Source: Spirodela intermedia (Eukaryota; Streptophyta; Magnoliopsida; Alismatales; Araceae). Taken from it: a stretch of DNA of 64,000 nt. Within the stretch, counting starts at the first letter, position 1, and each line of letters opens with the position of its first letter. The notes under the pieces are model-generated. The model was given only the letters and a program-made list of their open reading frames with translations, was not told the origin of the DNA and did no database searches. The stretch is from the NCBI GenBank assembly GCA_902729315.2, contig LR746274.1, positions 5,639,037 to 5,703,036 of the forward strand. Direction: 5' to 3'. This document shows, piece after piece, positions 59,401 through 64,000 of this stretch. The translations under genes and the position numbers were made by a program.

Positions 59401-60467
59401 TTATGTTGGGTATTCTAAATCTTACTCCAAATCTTATCTGCATGAATAAATCGAATACCATATTTAAAAACTGATTGTTCGGTCAACGGTATGGGGATTT
59501 TATTTTCTCTTTCATCTGTAAATTCTTCGGGAAATATTTCATGTTAAGTATTCTAAATCTTACTCAAAATCTCATCTGCATGAAGAAATCGAATGGCATA
59601 TATAAAAACTGGTTGTTCCGTCAACGGTATGGGGATTTTATTTTCTCTTTCTTCTGTAAATTCTTCGAGAAAGATTTATGCTGGTTGTTCTGAATCTCAT
59701 CTCCAAGAAGAAATCGAATGGCACATTTAAAAACTGGTTGTTCTTTCGACGGTATGGGGATCTTATTTTCTCTCTCTTCTGTAAATTTTTCTCCTGCCTT
59801 CATAAATTGAGCTCAGTGATCTCGTACACACCTCCATCCGGGCTCTGCGATTCTTCTCACATTTTCTCTCTCTATCTCTGTCCGTGCAGAGTTCCACGCG
59901 CAGTGTGTGGACTCATGGCTGACGACGTGGAGGACCTTCTGCCCCGTGTGCAAGCGAGACGCGAGGACCAGCTCCGGCGACCCCCCCGCCTCCGAGTCCA
60001 CCCCTCTCCTCACCCCTCCGCCGCTCTCCTCTTCCCCCGCCGCCGCCGCCGCATTTTCCTCCTTCCGTTCCTCCCCTTCCCCTTCCCCTTCCAGAGCCAT
60101 CCAGATAGCCCACCGCTCCCCGGCCCACTCCCCGAGCCGTTCCTCCTTCTCCAGTATCCCTCGCCACCCCTACTCTCAAAGACCCCTCTGCAACTCCCCC
60201 TCCGCCGCGGTGGCCGGCGCCGCCGCTGCCCTCACCATGAACAGAAGCTCCGCCGACCTGAGAAACGTCCCCTCCCACCGGTCCCTGGCCTCCCTCCTCT
60301 CCTCCCCCCAAAGCTCCTTCTGGGTCTCTCCTAACGTACGCGGCTCCAGCATCGGCTCCCCGAGCTACCTCGCCGGATCCTTCAGCCAGCGGCAGTCGTT
60401 CCTCCGGGACGGCTCCTCCGCCAGCCTCTCCGCCCTCGCCTCCGCCCATTCTCTCCCCGACTGCTGA
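56404..60467 (+). CDS. RMR1: RMR-type PA-TM-RING-H2 protein (4 exons, 454 aa)
   Basis: Exons are 56404-56563, 57927-58148, 58900-59304 and 59890-60467, giving 455 codons. Plant RMR proteins act as sorting receptors to the protein storage vacuole; the RING is also an E3 ligase type. A signal peptide lies at about residues 8-30 ([17 protein letters not shown]). The protease-associated domain spans about 32-150 ([47 protein letters not shown]). A transmembrane helix lies at 172-195. The RING-H2 domain is 242-286 ([32 protein letters not shown]), all eight ligands present with intron 3 splitting it after RH. A Ser/Pro-rich tail follows. I chose ATG 56,404 because it opens directly before the signal peptide; another in-frame ATG lies 18 bases on. 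The last exon is GC-rich, unlike exons 1-2. No defect is seen. Confidence 0.93.
59392..59795 (+). repeat. three-copy minisatellite, period about 138 bp, in RMR intron 3
   Basis: Copies start at about 59,392, 59,531 and 59,669. Shared strings include gtattctaaatcttact, ctgcatgaa-aaatcgaat, aaaaactg-ttgttc, acggtatgggga and ttattttctct. The third copy has lost about 10 bases. The period is 46 codons, so the same plus-strand frame stays open across copies; being intronic, this is probably without meaning. The array ends about 95 bases before the exon 4 acceptor. Confidence 0.9.
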
Positions 60468-60483
60468 TTTTCCTTCTCCTCCT

Positions 60484-60518
<35 letters not shown>

Positions 60519-60823
60519 TCCTGTTCTCCGGCGCTGCTCACTCGAGGTATCCATCCATCCATCTTCCTTCGTGGTGGTGCCGAGCTCGTGCGGGTGCCCT
60601 AATTCTTTCTTCTGGCAGGGAGGCTTGCTTCTGTACAGGAAAAACAGGAACAGAGTTTGAGTAATTCAGGCTTATTGGGTATCAGCTGTTCTTTTAAAAT
60701 CCTTTATTTTTTTTTCTTTTTAAGAAATCATATTGAGTTTTGGGCATGATCACGGGACAGAAATTGTGGGTTTGACCTCGTTCTTCGAGAGAACGAGCAA
60801 TCTGGATCTATCTGGGTCTGCTA
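60468..60823 (+). other. RMR 3' flank with (CCG)n run
   Basis: A perfect (CCG)n run of about 35 bases lies at 60,484-60,518, just after the RMR stop codon and probably in the 3' UTR. The rest contains T-rich sequence consistent with a polyadenylation region, and no gene. Confidence 0.5.
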
Positions 60824-61282
60824 TTAACAGATCTCGTATGACTTTCTCCAGAGGGGTGAATCTGGTATTAGCAGCTCCATCTCCCCAGATAGCCTCCCCC
60901 TCTTTAAACGAATCGAAGCGGAGGAACAGGACGAGAGAGAAAGGAGGGAAGAGAAGAGAAGGGGGCGGGCACCTTCACCACCGTCTCCGTAGCAATCCGG
61001 CGCGACGGGCCCTACGAGGCCCTGCTGGTCCTCTAGGTACCGGTCGAGCAGCGGCAGCACGTCGACTGTCGTCGCCATCGCCGCCCCCGCGGCCCCCTCC
61101 TCGCGCCGCCTCGTGCTCCTCCCGGCGCCGCCGCCGCGGAGGGCGAGAAGGCAGATAACTGGGAAGGAGAAGACCGCAAGCGGAAGAAGGAACGGCAAGC
61201 AGCAGATCATCACCAGCAGGCCCAGCAATCGCGTACCCGTTGCGCCGCCGCAACGGCACCCTCCTCCCGGTGATCGCACCAT
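60824..61282 (-). CDS. possible small membrane protein, unknown family; C-terminus uncertain
   Basis: The minus-strand frame starts at ATG 61,282. It has a Gly/Cys/Arg-rich N-terminus (SPGGGCRCGGATG) and a long hydrophobic segment at about residues 19-48 (LLGLLVMICCLPFLLPLAVF, then PVICLLAL). A basic linker (RSTRRREE) and VDVLPLLDRYLEDQQGLVG at about 77-95 follow. The first 100 codons have the GC-rich third positions of the neighbouring genes. After GDGGE the composition changes, and GT dinucleotides there could be a splice donor, so the true end may differ from the TGA at 60,824-60,826. I cannot name the family. The gene would share the divergent promoter with the NIPA gene. A competing frame beginning MKNKEEEKEEE 37 bases earlier looks less protein-like. 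Confidence 0.45.
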   Translation of the reverse strand: MVRSPGGGCRCGGATGTRLLGLLVMICCLPFLLPLAVFSFPVICLLALRGGGAGRSTRRREEGAAGAAMATTVDVLPLLDRYLEDQQGLVGPVAPDCYGDGGEGARPLLFSSLLSLSSCSSASIRLKRGRLSGEMELLIPDSPLWRKSYEIC

Positions 61283-62381
61283 CCCCTTCCTCCTCCTTCT
61301 CCTCCTCCTTGTTCTTCATGGTACTAATACTCTTTGCGTGGCGTTGGGGAGAAGCATTACTGACCTGGCCTCCCCGCGTGGATAACACTTTCCCGCATTC
61401 CCACCGGCAGGTAGTTTTCCTGATCAGTCGGTCTCATGGTCGCCGTCGGCCACTTTCTCTCTCTATCTCTATCGATCTCTCTCTATCTCTCTGTGTGTTG
61501 GTGGGCCAATGGACGGTGGCGCCGTCGTAACGTCAACAAATGTTTTTCAATCGTGACCAGCATTGAAAGCTCAATTAAATTAATTTTTAAGAGGGGAGCA
61601 TTTCCGACCGGGCCCATGAAGTGGATAGGTCCGAGTTGGGGTTTGGTCAGTGGGCCGAAATTTCGGCCCATCGACGGTTTTCGAAGGTTTAATTTGGGCC
61701 CATTAACACATGGGTTACCCTTTTTGGGCCTTGGCCCAGTCTTCGATATGGAAGCAGACTCCTCTCTTTGTTTTCTCTCAGATGGAGTGGACCGTAACCC
61801 ATTTACTGAACAGGCCCATTATTGCGTCCTTGTCAAGCTGGGGGGAAGATCGTGGGAGTTTTGACTTCTTGATGCCGTCATCTTTAGGGATATTTTTATT
61901 AATTTTAATACCAATTTTCCACAATATTTTCATATGACCTGTATAATATTTATAATAAAAATAATCCATAGGCCCATTTACACGTAGCCCACCAGGTGGC
62001 CCAATTAGCTCCTCAGCGTGAGTAGGAATCCGAGTAAGCCCAATATATTTATTTATAGCCCATTTATAGGCCCATTAAGGTGTGAGTCACGGTTTTCGGG
62101 CAACTTCGTCTTATTCATCTTAGCTGAGACGTCCGGCCGCCGCGGCGGCGAAAGACGCGCGCCGATTGGGGAAATTCATTTCCGGGTCATGATTTGGTCC
62201 TCCCGGGCACTCTGATCTGGCCAAAAGTTTCTATTTTTTTATTCAATTCAAAGCCCACGTGGGTTTAATTGTTTTCTCCCGTCCGCCATGGCGAGCGGGG
62301 AATAGATGGTTGACTTCGATCCGGAAGAACACCCCCCATCGGGACGCTCTTCTGGATGATCCGCAGGCGCCCCTCCGACCG
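61283..62381. promoter_or_regulatory. divergent promoter region with a dense GGCCCA/TGGGCC cluster
   Basis: Ten or more site II cores lie between 61,611 and 62,074: 61,611; 61,651; 61,665; 61,695; 61,725; 61,733; 61,813; 61,971; 61,998; 62,069. By chance a six-base word would be expected well under once in this length. TCP factors bind such elements in plant housekeeping promoters. The cluster sits between the small membrane-protein candidate (-) and the NIPA gene (+). A (CT)n/(CTAT)n stretch lies at about 61,452-61,492. Confidence 0.6.
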
Positions 62382-63560
62382 ATGGCCTTCTCTCCGAGCG
62401 GCGGCGGACCGCCGGGGTCAGAGGTGGCGCATTTCTCCGACAATCTGAAGGGTTTCGTGCTGGCCGTCGCCTCAAGCCTCTTCATCGGCTCCAGCTTCAT
62501 CTTCAAGAAGAAGGGCCTCAGGCGCTCGGGGTCTTGCGGCAGCGGGGCCGGTGAGTTCGCCAATCCCCAGCCCTTTCTCCATTATTGCTCATATGCTGAT
62601 GTGGGTCTTGGGGGTTTCCCTGTGAAGCTGTGGGAGGCCATGGATATCTCCGGGAGCCGCTCTGGTGGCTGGGATTGGTCACAAGTAAGCATCAGGCCTT
62701 TCCGGCTATGCCTCTCTTCTCTTTTGTGTGTCGCTTCGGAAAGCTGACCTCCGGTGCTTTCCAACTTTGTTGCAGTGATCGTCGGCGAGATTTCCAACTT
62801 TGTTGCCTACACGTTCGCTCCTGCGGTGCTCGTCACCCCCTTGGGCGCTCTGAGCATAATAGTAAGGTAAGACGCGATTAAGAAACAAAAGAGAAAACCT
62901 CCTACTGGTTCCATCCACGAGGGTTCCATTTATTGGTGGGATTGGAATGGTGCAGCTCTATTCTGGCGCATTTCTTGCTGGAGGAGAAGCTGAAGAAGAT
63001 GGGTGTCTGGGGCTGCGTTCTGTGCATCGTGGGCTCCACTGTAATTGTGCTTCATGCGCCCGAGGAGAGGACCCCCGGCTCTGTGGATGAGATTTGGAAT
63101 CTGGCCATCCAACCAGGTGCTTCTTCCTAGATTTTGCTCTGGTTTTTGAGGATTCAATCTTTTCATAGCTGCTCATCTCCTACGGATGCTGCATTTTTCT
63201 CCAGAATTTCTTCTGTATACGGCAGCAGTGGTCGCAGCGTCTCTGGTTCTCATGCTGCATTACTCCCCACTCTACGGCCAAACAAATATACTGATCGATT
63301 TGGGCATATGTTCTATGATCGGATCTCTGACTGTAAGTAGAAAGAATTATCCTCTTTTTTCTGGGATTTTTTCTTCATCCTCTGGGTCCCCGTTAGTTGA
63401 ATTTTCTTCTTTCCTTCTGCAGGTGATGAGCATAAAGGCCATAGGCATTGCCATTAAGCTCACAGTGGAGGGCACAAACCAGGCGGGCCGTTTCCAGGCA
63501 TGGGTTTTTGCCATGGTTGCAGCCACCTGCATCATAATCCAGCTCAATTATTTGAATAAG
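62382..63560 (+). CDS. NIPA-family magnesium transporter, 3' part beyond the window
   Basis: Visible exons are 62382-62550, 62628-62684, 62776-62866, 62956-63116, 63205-63332 and 63423-63560, all GT-AG and in phase (about 248 codons). The family carries Mg2+ across endomembranes or the plasma membrane with about nine helices. Landmarks are [20 protein letters not shown] then KKKGLRRSG (helix 1), [35 protein letters not shown] then [41 protein letters not shown], and [19 protein letters not shown]. The last exon ends [10 protein letters not shown], before the expected ALDTFN-type helix. 63,561-64,000 reads as intron with no further exon, so the gene continues outside. ATG 62,382 is the first in frame with helix 1. 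Four of the five visible introns are 77-91 bases and the fifth (63,117-63,204) is 88. Confidence 0.92.
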
Positions 63561-64000
63561 GTGGGCCTCATTTTCTATGTTTTGACAGCTTCATGGTCAA
63601 TTCAATTCATCCTTAGATCTTGGGTTCTGATCTGGATGCCCTGCGGAGCTTCATGCTCCTCAAATCGTACCAATATTAAGCTAAATTGGGCTTTGCGCTT
63701 CTGCTTGAGATGAATTAAATTTCATGTCCCCGGGAACTATGAATTTCTTCTGTGTTTAATCTTAAACTTGCGCATATGTTTGAATTTCTCGTAGGAAATA
63801 GTCTGAAGAAATCCTCAAGATCCGAAATCCCCATTAGCATTTAATGAAATTACATTTTATATGGATTCATGGGGATTAAAAATCGTATGGCCAGATGTAT
63901 GAATCGGCTATGAAAACTGTTGATTGGTCTTGCGTTCTGATAACCCAATATCTTAATAAAATGAACAAGCCAACGGAAGACTTTGCTACCTCCTCTGTCA
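63561..64000 (+). other. probable intron of the NIPA gene to window end
   Basis: It begins gtgggcctc after the exon ending LNYLNK. It is AT-rich, with no acceptor followed by family-like sequence inside the window. Confidence 0.6.

Noticed and set aside
59475-59803. Repeated plus- and minus-strand frames in RMR intron 3
   Set aside because: They come from the 138-bp minisatellite, whose period is a multiple of three.
60975-61388. Alternative minus-strand frame starting MKNKEEEKEEE
   Set aside because: Its product is a run of charged repeats followed by Arg-rich sequence; the overlapping frame at 61,282 gives a coherent membrane protein.
1-64000. tRNA genes, rRNA and CRISPR arrays
   Set aside because: No T-arm GTTCRANNC with matching stems, no rRNA core strings and no regularly spaced short repeats with unique spacers were noticed by eye; the tandem arrays seen are microsatellites or minisatellites.

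Overview
The window is nuclear DNA from a flowering plant. All the recognisable genes belong to plant families: an NPH3/RPT2-like protein, a GH100 alkaline/neutral invertase, a nodulin-like MFS transporter, a plant F-box protein, CstF64, the membrane-anchored thioredoxin-fold protein PDIL5-2, a PA-TM-RING (RMR) protein and a NIPA magnesium transporter. They have GT-AG introns and are separated by AT-rich decayed Ty1/copia and Ty3/gypsy DNA. Several coding exons are strikingly GC-rich (NPH3, the invertase 3' exons, the RMR last exon). That bimodality is typical of monocots, especially commelinids. The species cannot be fixed from sequence alone. Exon boundaries were read by hand; junction phases were checked so that each spliced CDS length is divisible by three.

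Layout: 0-1.1 kb, a short possible membrane-peptide gene. 1.1-7.2 kb, decayed Ty1/copia DNA ending in a (TC)n tract. 8.6-10.4 kb, NPH3-family gene (+), convergent with a complete alkaline/neutral invertase (10.8-13.9 kb, -). 14.2-36.5 kb, a large imperfect direct duplication that starts inside the invertase 5' leader. The first unit carries a decayed Ty3/gypsy integrase with an LTR-like sequence. The second lies beyond a frameshifted NFD4-like MFS pseudogene (25.5-27.2 kb, -) and is interrupted by LTR/gag and SIRE-like debris. 37.0-38.2 kb, intronless F-box gene (-). 38.2-41.7 kb, intergenic DNA with an array of CT tracts alternating with a duplicated block of about 250 bp. 41.8-46.9 kb, CstF64 (+, 10 exons), convergent with PDIL5-2 (47.8-53.2 kb, -, 5 exons), whose first intron holds a near-intact U6 snRNA-like copy. 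53.7-54.2 kb, a GA tract of about 580 bp. 56.4-60.5 kb, RMR-type RING gene (+), with a 138-bp minisatellite in intron 3. 60.8-61.3 kb, a small membrane-protein candidate (-), divergent from a NIPA gene (62.4 kb to the window end, +, truncated) across a dense GGCCCA (site II) cluster.

The genes do not form a pathway; this is an ordinary plant gene neighbourhood (sucrose cleavage, phototropin-type signalling, mRNA 3'-end formation, secretory-pathway folding and sorting, Mg transport). The unusual biology is structural: the tandem duplication that placed an invertase-type leader and upstream sequence beside a transporter pseudogene, the U6 copy, and several expanded repeats near promoters and introns. 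I found no tRNA, rRNA, CRISPR or intact transposon.
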